From assembly GCF_022965805.1 (NCBI RefSeq), contig NW_027331424.1, positions 37,009-101,008 of the forward strand: 64,000 nucleotides of DNA, written 5' to 3'. This stretch comes from Primulina eburnea (taxonomy: Eukaryota > Streptophyta > Magnoliopsida > Lamiales > Gesneriaceae). Below, in pieces: positions 34,204-46,293 of this stretch. A program made the translations under genes and the position numbers. Positions within the stretch are counted from its first letter, which is position 1. Every line of letters begins with the position of its first letter. The notes under the pieces were generated by a model, which saw nothing but the letters and a program-made list of their open reading frames with translations, had not been told where the DNA came from and made no database searches.

Positions 34204-34983
34204 GATGTCAACTGTCTTCTCAGCCTTGGCTGGCGAGGCTGCCACAACGGGACCCGGAGTTTGCCTCTTCAAGGGCACGCTCTTTTTGGGACGTTGGAAA
34301 GAACGCTTCTTTCCTTTCCCATGTGGATCGTTCTTTGTGCCAGATGAAGAACCCACATAAAGAGCCAGCTTCTCCTTTTTGATTGTGGACTCAAAAGTCA
34401 CAAGCATGTTCACCAACTCTTCAAGGCTTGGCTCAAGCTTGTTCATATTAAAGTTCACGATAAAAGGATCATACGAGCTAGGCTACGACAGCAGCAACAC
34501 ATCCGTGGTCAACTCCGAAGGCAAAATCAGATGCATGCCAACGAGCTTGTCCACGAGCCCAATCAACTTTAGGCCATGCTCCTGGACCGAAGCCCCATCT
34601 CGCATGCGTAAAGTGATGAGCTCCTTGACTGTGGCATGCCTTAGAGGCCGAGTCTGTTCTCCAAAGAGCTCCTTGAGGTGAAAATGAATGTCAGCAGCAT
34701 TTTTCGCATCCTCGAATCGCCTCTGCAGCTCATCGTTCATTGAAGCCTGCATATAACACCTAGCCTTCAAGTCATGGTCGCACCAATCCTTGTAGGTCTG
34801 CAATTCCTCAGGAGTGCAGCCAGTCGAAGCCTCAGCAGGGGGTGACTCAGTCAGTGTATATGCAATTTTCTCCGAGTTCAAGACAATCTTTAGATTTCTT
34901 AGCCAAGTGATATAGTTAGGTCCGGTTAGAACGTGTTTTTTGGGAATAACGGAAAACGGGTTGCGAATTGATGACATTGTCAA
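34204..34983 (-). pseudogene. gag: Copia G gag, N-terminal part
   Basis: The minus strand starts at ATG 34983 (MTMSSIRNPFSVIP) and follows the same gag domain as copia F. One in-frame TAG at 34480-34482 interrupts it. The basic linker ends KAEKTVDI at the gypsy E insertion, and the knuckle continues at 24864. The frame running to 34201 includes three bases of gypsy E. Confidence 0.9.
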
Positions 34984-36590
34984 AGATTTGTACTGAAAAG
35001 TAAAACAGATAAATGTTAATGACTATTTTAAAATATTTAATAAGATATAAAGTTTGGACTTTTACTTTATAAATTGTCGCTCCCACTGTTTAGACATTTT
35101 CACTACCCTCTAGTGAAAACAGGAAACACTTTCCTCAGAAGGTACGTAAGGTCCAATTAGCGAATTGTGATCCCGAATAATATCAGCCAATCACAATTCC
35201 TAAAAGGTAGTTTCCAATTGCATCGTCATGCAACCCTCTACGTATACTTTTGTCTCACGTTTGATTAGGACCCAATAATATGACGTCGTTCAACTTTACG
35301 TGTCAAGCCTAACCCATTTATATTGAACCTTAATGGACGGTCGCCATGAGTTCCTTCAATAATATGAGCCGAAATCATGGGAGTTCCACGTAGTTCACAT
35401 CACCATGTCAATGGATTTCACAGATTTCCGCCACCCAGGGCCCCCCAATAATATGAGCCGAGCCCCGAGTACGGGTAGCGTACATCATGCACCCATTGTC
35501 GATGGAAGACAAGGAAGTTATAAACAAATTTATAATTCCCCTTTTCGGACTTGATATTAATTTTGAATCTTATTCAAAATGAGGGTTTTTTTAATTTTGA
35601 AAGGTCTCGTCATTAATTTTATTTTAAAAGCTCGCAATGTTTGATCGTATGTTTGCCGGATTCATGCAACTTTGTTATTATCATAATAATAACACACATA
35701 CTCATTATTTATAACATATCATGCATATATTATAAACAATAAACAAACAAGGATGATCAATCGCCCCAAAACTAATGGCCCGTGTGAGCTAAACACGGGC
35801 CTAGGTTCAATCCTAGGGTAAATGCACGGGATGCAATGCAACTATTACATTAGCTTCCAATATTTACATATCTTCGATCTTCATAATCATCATGGCCACC
35901 ATCTTCCAATCTTGATCATCCACTATACTAATATTTACAATTAAATATCCATGGCAAATAGGGATACATCTCATGGGGGTGGGAACGGGCCATAAACCAA
36001 GCCCACTTTATAAATTGATAATTATTACAATCATTCAACATCAAATATCCTAGCATACACCTAGCAAATTGGGCTTGAGCATTTGATCATCCTTCATGCA
36101 TAATATCACATATCATACACCATCAATTAATTATCACAATAATTAGTTGATCCAATATTATATATCTTGATCCAATCACTAACCGCCACAATTATAAATT
36201 AAATTAACAAAGTATACAAACACATTTGTGTACTTTCAAATTAATTTATTTATAATCGAATTTCTTGTAAATCACAATTTACTATAAATAATTAAAGTCC
36301 TACTTCAATTATTTATTTTATGAGAAAATATATGCAACAATTGTAAATTTAAACTTAAGGGCCCAAAACTCATTTTTCACCAAAAATACTTTGGCCCATT
36401 TAAATTCCACAAAATATGTTAGTCATCCAATGGCCTAACAAATCAAGGCCCATGACACTTTGATTATCCAAAACACTTTTGGAAACCCTAGTCGTCATCG
36501 CCGTCGCCGGAGCTCCGTCGCCGGATTCCGGCAACTCCAAATTTTTTTTTTAATTTTAAAAACAGCAGCTTTCGGGCAGCCCCTCGTGGG
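34984..36590 (-). other. Copia G 5' leader
   Basis: Non-coding leader collinear with that of F, with the four AATAATAT motifs. It stops inside the GC-rich hairpin cluster, so the first roughly 150 nt of leader and the PBS are missing. Confidence 0.75.
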
Positions 36591-37082
36591 CTATTTGTAT
36601 CAATGAACCATTGAGGGCCACACAAGTACTAGCTTTCTAAATCTCGATGAGAAGTAAAATAGTTCAATGGGTTGAACGGCTTATAAATGAGTTTATAGGC
36701 GTGAGGAAAAATAGAAGTATGACTTCTATGAGAGAAATATAAATTTTAATTGATGGAAGTGTTCCTAAAATTAAAATTTGGCCAAGTGAATAATGTATTT
36801 GAAAATTGTGATTTTCATAAACATTATTATAGACTAAATTAAATTAATTCAAGTGTTGAATTAATTAAACACTAGTGGACCTAGTAGAATCCAAATAATT
36901 AAATTAATTCAAGTGTTGAATTAATTAAATAATATTGAGTCTTGTAGAGCTCAATTAAAATAATTATTTAACTAGTGAGACTTGGGTAAATTCAAGTATT
37001 ATTAAAATAAAGATCGTTTATACATAGAGTTTCATCGTGAACACTCGACCAACACTTGGTTCGACGTGCACCTACTCTAACA
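36590..37082. mobile_element. Rearranged 5' LTR of copia G: inverted segment plus LTR start
   Basis: From about 36590 to 36999 the LTR sequence lies in the plus orientation; from about 37000 to 37082 it is in the minus orientation and ends in the true LTR terminus next to ATACA. The two meet at TTCAAGTATTATT, where both LTR orientations carry similar TTCAA-TA sequence. Confidence 0.8.
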
Positions 37083-37234
37083 ATACATTTCAGTATAAAA
37101 GTACAATACTGTACAATCTAAGTCTAAGGTTAGGTTACTAAGTTCAAGTAATAAACCAAATCTACTGTATGTCTGGAATCACCACGCTAAACTCGTCTTC
37201 TCTCGTCATCTTCTCGACCCCGATCATGCCCCAC

Positions 37235-37269
37235 CTGTTGTCTTGCACACATACAAAACAAGACAACAG
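37235..37269 (-). other. Conserved LTR hairpin, copy in C
   Basis: CTGTTGTCTTG pairs perfectly with CAAGACAACAG across a 13-nt loop. Compared with B and L both sides of the lower stem have changed together. Confidence 0.65.
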
Positions 37270-38618
37270 CCGGATAACTCCGGTGAGAATAAATCCCAGT
37301 ATAAAACATGGTAAACATGTATATCCACAATATAATTCATGAAACATGCGGTCATGAATGAAATCAAAACAATAGAGTTCCTAATCTATGAAATCAAATC
37401 AAATAAGCATGTAACTCAAGTCAGATAAACATGCATATAAACAATCTCAATAATGAAACATGCTATCATAAATGAAAGCAATAACAATGGGCTCCATAAT
37501 CTATGAATCCCATTCATCTACGCATGCAGTTCTAATCAAATCATGTCATGAATCGACTCCATGCTGACTCTAGGGATCCCGATGTGAATAAGACGTCACT
37601 GGTTGTCACCTACCCTCCCACTCGAGGTGACTGTACGTCTTATTCCTAGACTTCGGTCTGAGCTGTTTCGACGGCTGCAATAGGAGTCAGAGCTACTCCT
37701 ATGTTGACATACACCGAACATCTAGAGGTATGACTGTCTGTCAAGACTATCCTATATGAAATGCAATGCATATAAATCCATAAACAGAGCAGTAGCATTT
37801 CAGCATATAAACAAAGCATATTCATATCAGAATATAACAATAATCTAGTATGTGATTTTATTGGGAAACTCAAATAGGATCTTATTTGAGTTGTGTCTTC
37901 CCGAATATCACATTAATTATACCTTTGTCTTCCCTGTCTGACGAAGACGATGACCTGTATTCAAATTTGTCCATATCCAATCTGAAAAGACAATATCGAA
38001 TACATAGTATCAATGAATAACTCAATATACAATCTGTTCTGATCAATACTCAATTCAGTATACAATCTGATCAATGTCTGAACAAGATACAATCTGAGTC
38101 ATCAATAATATCACAATCTAATCGAAATCGTATCTGAATCTGATCAATCTAAATCAACTGATGTTTCGACGGCATAACAATACAATCTGAATAACCCCGT
38201 CAATCTGAACATCACATATATAATACGAGAACTCATAATCAATACTGACATAACTCATAATCTCAACGATAACACAAATCTGATATCGAATCTCTGTCAA
38301 TATCTTTCAAAAATCATAACAATTACAGAAACAATCTGTTCTTTAATCTGACTTCGAATATACGATGTCTAGTACTCCCAGAACACATAATAACGATCAA
38401 ATAATAATTCTTCCAATACATAAATTTCAAACCTTGTTAGAAATCAATCAAACTTACATCCTTGTGTAGCTCTTGGCGAGAGGATCTCAAAACCGAAATC
38501 GGATTTAAATTCTGATGGACGGATCTTCCACAATCGCAAGTTTAAAAGGCGTAAGGATTTTTCTCTCAAAAGCCTCGCCTCTTTCTGAATTTCTGAGGGA
38601 TTTTACGTGTCAATCATC

Positions 38619-38628
38619 TATATATATA
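38619..38628 (-). promoter_or_regulatory. TATA box of LTR C
   Basis: A TATATATA run, preceded on the minus strand by TTTGCATGCAG, lies 50 bp from the nearest GC box. Confidence 0.65.
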
Positions 38629-38677
38629 CTGCATGCAAATCTGGAAACGTGGCATCATTTTTCATGCAACACGCATG

Positions 38678-38865
38678 ACCGCGGGTGCGGTCGTGTCATG
38701 CACCGCGGGTGCGCTCATGCTTCGGCATTATCTTTATTTTTCTGGATTCGAACACCGCGGGTGCGCTCCTGCTAGCACCGCGGGTGCAGTGATGCTACGG
38801 AATTTCTTGCCAACTTACTGTCCATGCACCGCGGGTGCGGTGATGTCTGGCACCGCGGGTGCGGT
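38678..38865 (-). repeat. GC-box array in LTR C (three pairs)
   Basis: ACCGCGGGTGCGGT-type boxes (the inverse complement of those in A and Q) start at 38678, 38702, 38754, 38777, 38828 and 38852. Steps are 24, 52, 23, 51, 24. Confidence 0.85.
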
Positions 38866-38985
38866 GATGCTTCCTCAAAATATTCTAGTTTTGCAATATC
38901 GTTTCTCCACTTCTGTTGTTGCCTTCCTTATTCATACTTTATATATATCCATACAAAGTATCAAACTCAATTCTCGGGCCTTACA

Positions 38986-39023
38986 TTTCTCCCCCTCTTA
39001 GATCTGAGTTCGTCCCCGAACTC
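38986..39023 (-). other. PPT and pre-PPT hairpin of gypsy C
   Basis: Minus strand: GAGTTCG-GGGA-CGAACTC (39006-39023), then the purine tract AAGAGGGGGAGAAA before the LTR start. Confidence 0.85.
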
Positions 39024-41605
39024 ACAAACAATCAATTCAGATATATCAGAAGAAATGTATAACAGAGTTTAAATCAAACTCTCAGCTCCATAAATCCATG
39101 GTGAAATCTCTTTCTTATATCAACTTCTGATTCCAAATCTGAACTAAGCCTTCTTGAAGTATACTATCATAATACATCTTAAATTAACTCTGACAGAATA
39201 AATCTTGCCATGTTTGTTATACAACATCTGTATAGACCAATCATAATTCATCACATATCTGTACCATCTGCTGTTATCAAATCTGTTTATCTCAATCAAG
39301 GACATATACCATCTTCAGCTTCAAATACCAATCGTCATCATCCGACGTTGGTTTCTTAAGTCTGTCTATTCTGAACTGTCTTAATAGCTATTGTCATACA
39401 GTAATTCATACAGTGACAATAAGTCATAACAACTAGTGCTAACATCCAGCACTAAAGTTGTACCAAAATCTTCTAATATCTGGATAATACATTCTGACGG
39501 TCTGTCAATCTGTAAACTATCTAAAAGAGAGCTCGTGATATACTCTGTCACACGTACCAAATCAATCAATTCACAATCTGATATACTCTACTGTGGCATT
39601 ATGATTTTTCTGACCACTTCTCTGACACAGATCTGTGTCATTTGGTCATGTTTGTATATTATCTTGTACAAGCTGATAGATATAGATTGAACAATCTGTC
39701 AATCACAATCATATCATATTTCGATCTGGAGAAAATGGCGGTAATTTCATTACGAAAGCCATAGAAATGCACTCTCATTTCTATTCAGAAGCATACATAT
39801 CTGTAATAATCTTCTGATTTCTGTCTTCATTTGTTGACAGTTCGTACAATTCAGTACAATTTCTGCCAAAATTTTAGTACAAATCTGTCACACTGACTTA
39901 GTCTGTCTATATCAAAACTGTCTGTTCGAATATCATACATTCTCTGTCACAAACATGACAACTGCAGTCACTACAGCGCATTCCTGACACTATCTGTGAT
40001 TTCAACTTCGAACTATTCGGCATAACAATCAGTTAATAATAAAAATTAAAGAAGAAATACCTACCTGGTATTCGGCTCTGACTATCAATATCAATTCTGT
40101 TATACAATACCGAAACATTCTGATATCACAAGCTAGTCAATTCATACAAAACAAAAAATCATATATCTGTTATTCTGATCGATGCTCCATTCTGATTATC
40201 AATCAAGCTCTGAACATTCTGATCGCATTTCTGAATAGCTGTACCTCTCGAAAACAACTCTGATACAATTGAACTGCATAAATTCTCAACGGTTCACAAC
40301 AATCTGTATCATATACGGATTCAAAACAATAGTAATATCAAATCAGATACAAAATATCAGTAACCTATACAGATCTAGTGAGTTCAGTGAACTCATAAAA
40401 CAATGATTTCTGGTAAATATCTTCATGTCACTCTGATCAACTGCTATATCTTATCTGCAAATAAAATGTGCTTCCACACAATATAAAATATCACGAATAC
40501 TGATTTAGAACAATAACAATACTCAACAGATATAAAGCAATAATCGAATAAAATAATCTGCCAAATCAGATACAATAATTTCTGACATTTCTGATATTTC
40601 TGAAATCTCTGATCTTCTGACATCGGTATCATTCTCAATCACTGATCCCAATTTCATCTGTGTCAAGGTCAATCTGTATACTAATTTCAGATATCATTTA
40701 CTCTGAATACAATCTATTTCAAGCGGAATTCTTATCTGAATAATTTCTGTATACAATCATCACAGTTCTCAAAATATTCAATATAATCTTCAGATATTCG
40801 ATTAAATAAATCAAATGCTGCAATTATATCAAAATCTCATAGATACAATGAGCATAAAATCATCATAACATTTCTGAAGATACTGACACATGCCAAAGAG
40901 AAACACTAAATCAGATGTAAATTCTGGTCGATATTCTTCTACTGATCTTTCAATTCATTCTGTATCATTCTGCACACTCAATATCATTCTGTACTGAATT
41001 CTAAAACAACAATCAGTATCTGATCTGAATTCAATTCTGAAATCTATCTTTCTGATATAAAGCAATTCTAAAATCTTATCTAGCAACATCAGCCACTTCA
41101 CACCTAATTGGCAAATCTGCCAATGCTAGGCTCGATTTCAGTGGATCTACTGAATACATAAGGATGCAATCTGCTCCTTTCTGTACTAATCGAGTCATAT
41201 ACAATACAGATATCAGAGGAATTCTAAATCTAGAATCCTTATCGTGGTATCTCCACTGATCAGTCATCTCTGGTCTGACTCTTACCATTTCTAGAAAAAT
41301 TCTACAATATGTCTGTACTTGTTCCACATATTAATATCAATAATGCAGTCAAATCAGACAATACAAGTACACCATACTCTATCTCTATCTCATTTTCATC
41401 TTACTGTAGTATACACTATATACAGAAATCTCTGATATCAACATTTCCTTAACAAGAAAGGACGTCAATACTACAGTACATACAAACCCAACAGATACAG
41501 CATATCTCCATGCGACTCAGTCAAAGATATTCTTAACAAATGCATTAGTATATATCAATACATATGGAATAGAATCATAAAGAATAGTACCTGTTGTGAA
41601 TTCTG
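39002..41605 (-). pseudogene. pol: Gypsy C internal region, heavily decayed pol
   Basis: This 2.6 kb is AT-rich and poor in CG, with no long frame, but two landmarks remain on the minus strand. At about 41327-41076 is the PR-RT linker (RPEMTDQWRYHDKDSRFRIP, then LADLP). At about 39569-39381 is an integrase relic (RPSECIIQILEDF, then LYDNSY, matching the SERxIQxLEDxL to YNNSY region). Their order and spacing fit a pol gene read right to left into the PPT at 38986-39001. It stops at 41605 where D begins. Many stops make it non-functional. The decay suggests C is much older than D. Confidence 0.75.
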
Positions 41606-44539
41606 TGTAAGGTCCAAAGATTTAGACGACGTAATCCAACTGCATGCAAATCTAGAAATTTTGAAAAAAATGAGTATTTTATTCTATTTACTATTAAATT
41701 ATGTGACGAACATGCTTATTATGATTTTATTGTCATTGTTGCATGAAAATACATTTTTTTAAAGGTTTATTCAGGTGACGATCGAGGAACGGAGACCGGG
41801 GGCTGTATTATGTGGAAAAAATGTTTTAATTAAATAATTAATTTTAATTATTTAATTTAGGGGAGTTGTTTCTTATTCTTTTTAAAATCAAGAATTTTGA
41901 GGTGATTTAATACGCCGGGACTAATTTTATCGGTATTAGAATTTTTAACAAAAACTCGATCTTTTAGCAGTCCGGCTATTTAATTCACTAATTTATTTTA
42001 TTATGAAAACTTTTTTTAAATTTTATTTAGGCCTAGCTTGCACTAGTGGGCTTAATTAAATTTATCTAGCCTTAAGCCTAATTATCTTTGAGCTAGCTTA
42101 TAAATAAAAGTGAGATTAACCTAAACCTATTCACTCTCACTCACTTTCACGCCGCCGAGAATTAGACAAGAAAGAAAAGAGATTTCTCTCGGCAGCTTCA
42201 TCTCTCGGCGTGAGTTTGTGGCTTGTTCTTCACGGTTTGTGTGCGTATAGCCTCGGTTCCTCTCCGTTCATCGTCGTCGTCGGTATATCGTGCGTATATT
42301 ACGCAAAGGCACGCTAACATCTTCCCTTTTCTCATCCAATACATCATATATCGATCGCTGAAATGCATGTGTACAAATTGTGAAGTTTTATTACGGTTTT
42401 TACGTATTCGTGTTGCGATCTAACATGTTCTTGTATCGATTCATGTCATGCTTGTTTTAGGGGACTGCCATGGTGTTACTTGTTGTCTAGATAATGTTTT
42501 CGGGGCAAGACACAACCTCTTGAACGCACCACAACCAGCAGAAACAGAAAATAACCGAGGGAACCATAGGTAGTGGGTTGCTGTCTTGAGTGTTGGGGTT
42601 CGGGTTCCATGAGGGGGTGGCGGGCTTCGCCTAGGCAGGGGCCAGGGCTCGGCCAGGGGCTGTTCTTGGTCCAGGGAGGGTCCTGGCCAAGCTAGGATTC
42701 AGTCTGAACAGCAGGGAGGAGTCCTTGCAAGCAAGGACTCCCACCCGTGAAGGGCACAAACCTGTGCAGTTTTCGTGAATCAGTCCAGGGGTGAGGGCTC
42801 GGTCCAGGGTTCAAGGGCTGGGCTGGGACGAGTCTTTAGGGTCTTAGGAAGGTGTGGGGGTGACTGGTTGGGGGCCTGGGCTCGTGGGCTGGGTCCTGGA
42901 AGCAAACCAAAGAAACCTGCCACACTAGAACTCTCGGCCAGCATAGGGTATTGTTGAAGGCTCACGTTTTCTTGGTGTGGGTCAGGGTCTTGGCAATTTT
43001 TAGTGACCAGTAGGCTAAACAAACATGTTGGGCACCTTTGGGCTCGGTTTGGTTCGGGGGTAACTCTATAAAATTAGGAGATGGCTCGGGGTTGAAATTC
43101 GAGTGTCAAAATGAGTTTTAAAAATAAAGAAAATTGGAAAACGGCTCACGAGGGTCGGGTCATGGTCCATAAAAGCTAAAATAATATAAAAAGACTAAAT
43201 TTAGAATTTAGGAATTTTATATTAAAGTTTGGTATTTTTCGGGATTAAAACACCGTTAAAATATCTATTAAAAGATAAATTGAAAAGTCTAAGTTTTAAG
43301 CCAAATAAAATTACGAGAAAATTCTTATAAGCTTAAATATTTATTTGGGACATGTTAGAGTCATGAAATCAAGAAAATAGTCGATTTTTGTAAAAAGTCG
43401 AGTCCAGGGGTAAAACGGTCTTTTTACACCTAAAATTAGTAACGGTCATGGCAGTGCCCTAAATGCAGTTTTTATGTTATTATGTGAATTTTTAAATGCT
43501 TATGAATTGTTCATGATTTATTTATGATTTATTCATGATTTATTTTAAATGTCCATGAAATTTTATAATTAAAATTGACATTTAAAATACATGGTGCATG
43601 CTTGGTTTCAAAGGAAAATATATTCATGCATAATTTTATAAGGTGATGAAAACATGAAAAATATTGAGGAAAGTGAAGTAATTGTGACTATGAGGAATTC
43701 AGGATTCAAGTTTATGATCAAGATTAGGCCAAGGCTCAGTTGACGATCTTGTGTCGCTGATGTCCCCGCCGCCCAGTACTGTGGTTTCACGTAGATGGTA
43801 CCATCGTCATGTCATGTCATGTCATGTCACGTCAGGAAAGTCACAATTATCGATCTGAATTCAATCAAGAAAAATATAATGTTATGATCATGAAAAGATT
43901 CACGTCATGTTATCACGTCATGTTATTATATCATGTTATCATGTCATGTTAAGCTCAAGGAAAGAGGTAAAGGTTCATGTTCCTGTTATGCATTTCATGA
44001 AAATATTTACGAAAATGTTCATGCTCAAGTTTATGCATTTTCATGAAATGCTATTTTAAGTACAAGTAATTTCACTGCTGCATGTGATTTTATACACGTA
44101 TTACTCGTTACAAAGATTTGGTGTGTTGAGTCTTTAGACTCACTAGGTGTGTTGGATGCAGGTGATGTTGAGGGAGGGCTTGACGTATGAGATGACTGGA
44201 CTGAAGGTGCACACAACCCGAGGACCAGCGCTTCTATTGTTTTTCCGCACTCATGATATTGATTATGATTTTACGTTAAAGGATTTTTAAACCATTTATT
44301 TATGCCTTAGAGTGGTTTTGGAGAGGAAAATACGTTTTCCCGGTTATGGCTTTTTAGGTTCGGTAACTCATGCGATTATTTTGATTTATGACGATTGCAA
44401 TTGATTTTTAAATGCTAGCTAGCGAATGTTCTAGATCATGGACAAAAATATTTTATTAAAATATTTTACAAGGAACGAAAAAAAAAAAAAAAAAAAAAAT
44501 TTCTAGTACTTTTTAAACACAAGAGCATGGGACGTTTCA
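41606..44539 (+). mobile_element. 5' LTR of gypsy D
   Basis: TGTAAGGTCC to GGACGTTTCA. A TATA box (TATAAATAA) is at 42099-42107. Other contents are a CATGT tandem repeat (about 43807-43832) and a long A run (about 44469-44500). Short open frames in the G-rich middle are not supported as genes. Confidence 0.96.
42099..42107 (+). promoter_or_regulatory. TATA box of gypsy D 5' LTR
   Basis: TATAAATAA lies about 0.5 kb into the LTR. The same sequence is at 50204-50212 in the 3' LTR. Confidence 0.6.
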
Positions 44540-44541
44540 GT

Positions 44542-44553
44542 TGGTATCAGAGC
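44542..44553 (+). other. PBS of gypsy D
   Basis: TGGTATCAGAGC starts two bases after the LTR end; initiator Met-tRNA type. Confidence 0.92.
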
Positions 44554-44619
44554 CGTGGTTCCTGTATAGGGTTGTGCCACCATCAGCGCCGGAAAGATCA
44601 GTCGTCAAGCCCCCAGTTT

Positions 44620-44823
44620 GTAAGTTTTTACATGCTATACATGATTCAATATGATGTTACCTGCATGATTACGTGAATGATATGCTTACACCCCATGTTT
44701 ACGAGTTTTATGATTATTATGCCTTATATGCTTATAATTGCTAAATAAATCGATATGTCACATGATTAGAAAACATAGATTTAATTGCATGTTGGTTACG
44801 TTAGATTTTGGAAAAATGTTCAG
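44620..44823 (+). other. Candidate leader intron of gypsy D
   Basis: GTAAGT at 44620 and TTCAG ending at 44823, just before the gag ATG at 44829, bound 204 bp with several upstream ATGs. Same layout as in E. Confidence 0.4.
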
Positions 44824-44828
44824 ATAAA

Positions 44829-45956
44829 ATGCCTCCACGTCGTGCCCCTGCCAGTGGAAACCAAGAGGAAAACAGCGTTAACCATCAAGGAAATAACCAA
44901 GGGAATGGACCACCACCACCACCACCAGATGCTGCTACTCGAGCTCTTGAGGGAATGGCTCGTTTATTTGAGCAACAATTACAGCAGCAGCAGCAGCTGC
45001 AGTTGCAGTTACAGCAGTTACAGCAGCAGCAGGTCCAGCAGGCTCCCAGGCCAGCGTAGGATATTTATGATCAGTTCCGGAGGCTAGGGCCAAAGGAATT
45101 TTCTGGCACCACTGATCCATTTGCTGCTGAGAGCTGGATACGTTCTTTGGAGGTACATTTTCGCTATCTGAATATGGGTGATGCCGACCGTGTGAGGTGC
45201 ACCACCTACTTGTTAAGGGATGATGCTTCACTGTGGTGGGAAGGGGTCGAGCATAGTGTTAACCTTGCTACTATTACTTGGCCTCAATTCAAAGACATTT
45301 TCTATAAGAAGTATTTTACGGCGGATGCTAGAGGCCGACTGAAGAGAGAGTTTATGAGCCTCCGTCAGGGAGACTTGTCTGTTGCAGATTATGTGAAGAA
45401 ATTCGATCGGGGTTGTCACTTTGTACCCCTTATTGCTAGAGACCCAGCAGAAAAGCTTAGGCACTTTATGGATGGTCTCCGCCCTACTCTGCGTAACAAT
45501 GTTATGATGATGAATCCAGTGGATTATGCTGCTGCCACTGCATATGCCTTCAGGTCTGAGCAATCTTTGAGGGAGATTGATTTTGAAATTCAGCGTAAAA
45601 GACAACAGCACGATAATATCAGTCAGCCAAACAAGAGGCAGAATTCAGGTCCATCTAGACCTCAAGGGCCTCAAAAGCCCCAGGGTCAAAACAGGAATCG
45701 AGGACAGCAGAAGCCACAAAATCAAGGAGCACCACCGCCTGCTGAGAGGCCACTGTGCAAGGAATGTAACCGACCGCATGCGGGCAAGTGTGAATGGGGT
45801 TCCTACAAGTTTTTCTATTGCAAAGAGAGTGGGCACAAGGCTATTGATTGCCCAAAGAAGAAGGCACCTACAGCAGGACGAGTTTATGTTATGAATGCTG
45901 AAGAAGCTGAGGAGGAAGCAGACACTACTCTTATCACAGGTAACCTAGTCATTTAA
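44829..45956 (+). pseudogene. gag: Gypsy D gag (one nonsense codon, damaged knuckle)
   Basis: The frame begins MPPRRAPASG, passes a proline run and a glutamine-rich stretch (about residues 48-72), meets TAG at 45057-45059, then continues in the same frame with the gag core (FRRLGPKEFSGT to SEQSLREIDFEIQ) and a basic, Q/P-rich tail. E has CAG at the corresponding place, so the stop looks like C-to-T. The knuckle reads FYCKESGHKAIDC, with the first cysteine changed to phenylalanine (TTT). The frame ends LITGNLVI, TAA at 45954-45956, right after the proposed splice donor. Confidence 0.92.
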
Positions 45957-46293
45957 CATTTTTATATTGCCTATTCTTGCATGAAATGTTAAATTGGTTA
46001 CTAGAATTGATTTGGGAAGCAAGACTTGACTTAGTGGAACTTAGGTTGCATGTTCTATTTAGATGGGTTTAAGTTATAATTTTTAGGCAATTTCCGATTT
46101 TAGAGGGTTGATTGTGCAAATTCGGAAACTTAAGGACTAGAATTCAAGAAAGTCGAAAATGTGAGGGCTAAGATACAATTTTCATGAAATGCTTAAGCTC
46201 AACATGTAATCTTCTTATGAATTTGGGAAATTAATAATAGTTAAATCCTTAAGTTTCAACTCGAAAAGATTTTAAGGACATCTTTCACCGCAG
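45940..46293 (+). other. Proposed gag-pol intron of gypsy D (354 bp)
   Basis: ATCACAG precedes GTAACC at 45940; CTTTCACCGCAG ends at 46293 before GGAGG. The segment is AT-rich, has a pyrimidine-rich end and contains in-frame stops. Splicing joins ITG to RIIILG exactly as in E, whose segment is 602 bp long. Confidence 0.7.

Larger units (their letters stand above)
12978..37082 (-). mobile_element. Copia G insertion block with nested copia F and gypsy E
   Basis: The block is bounded by copia LTR termini and an ATACA duplication. From its right end leftward it holds a rearranged 5' LTR (about 36590-37082), leader (34984-36590), gag (34204-34983 and 24821-24864, split by gypsy E), copia F (15423-24820), G's own RNase H end (15051-15422) and 3' LTR (12978-15036). 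Most of G's pol and the first part of F's 5' LTR are missing, which fits one deletion from G's gag into F's LTR. Confidence 0.85.
37083..38985 (-). mobile_element. Gypsy C 3' LTR, main part
   Basis: The minus-strand LTR starts TGTAAGGCCCGAG at 38985 after a PPT and runs to the copia G insertion at 37083; the last 150 bp are at 12828-12977. It contains GC boxes (38678-38865), a TATA box (38619-38628), donor-like GTAAGT (38452-38457) and a perfect 11-bp hairpin (37235-37269). Confidence 0.9.

Noticed and set aside
42223..42423. 66-codon frame identical in both D LTRs (also 50328)
   Set aside because: Identity follows from the young age of the LTR pair, and there is no start context, domain or wider conservation to support a gene.
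42775..43022. Open frames on both strands in the G-rich middle of gypsy D LTR
   Set aside because: Composition-driven frames inside an LTR; the plus-strand frame is lost in the 3' LTR copy by a few changes.
44469..44500. Long A run as a SINE or LINE tail
   Set aside because: It lies inside both LTRs of gypsy D at the same position, with no non-LTR element upstream.
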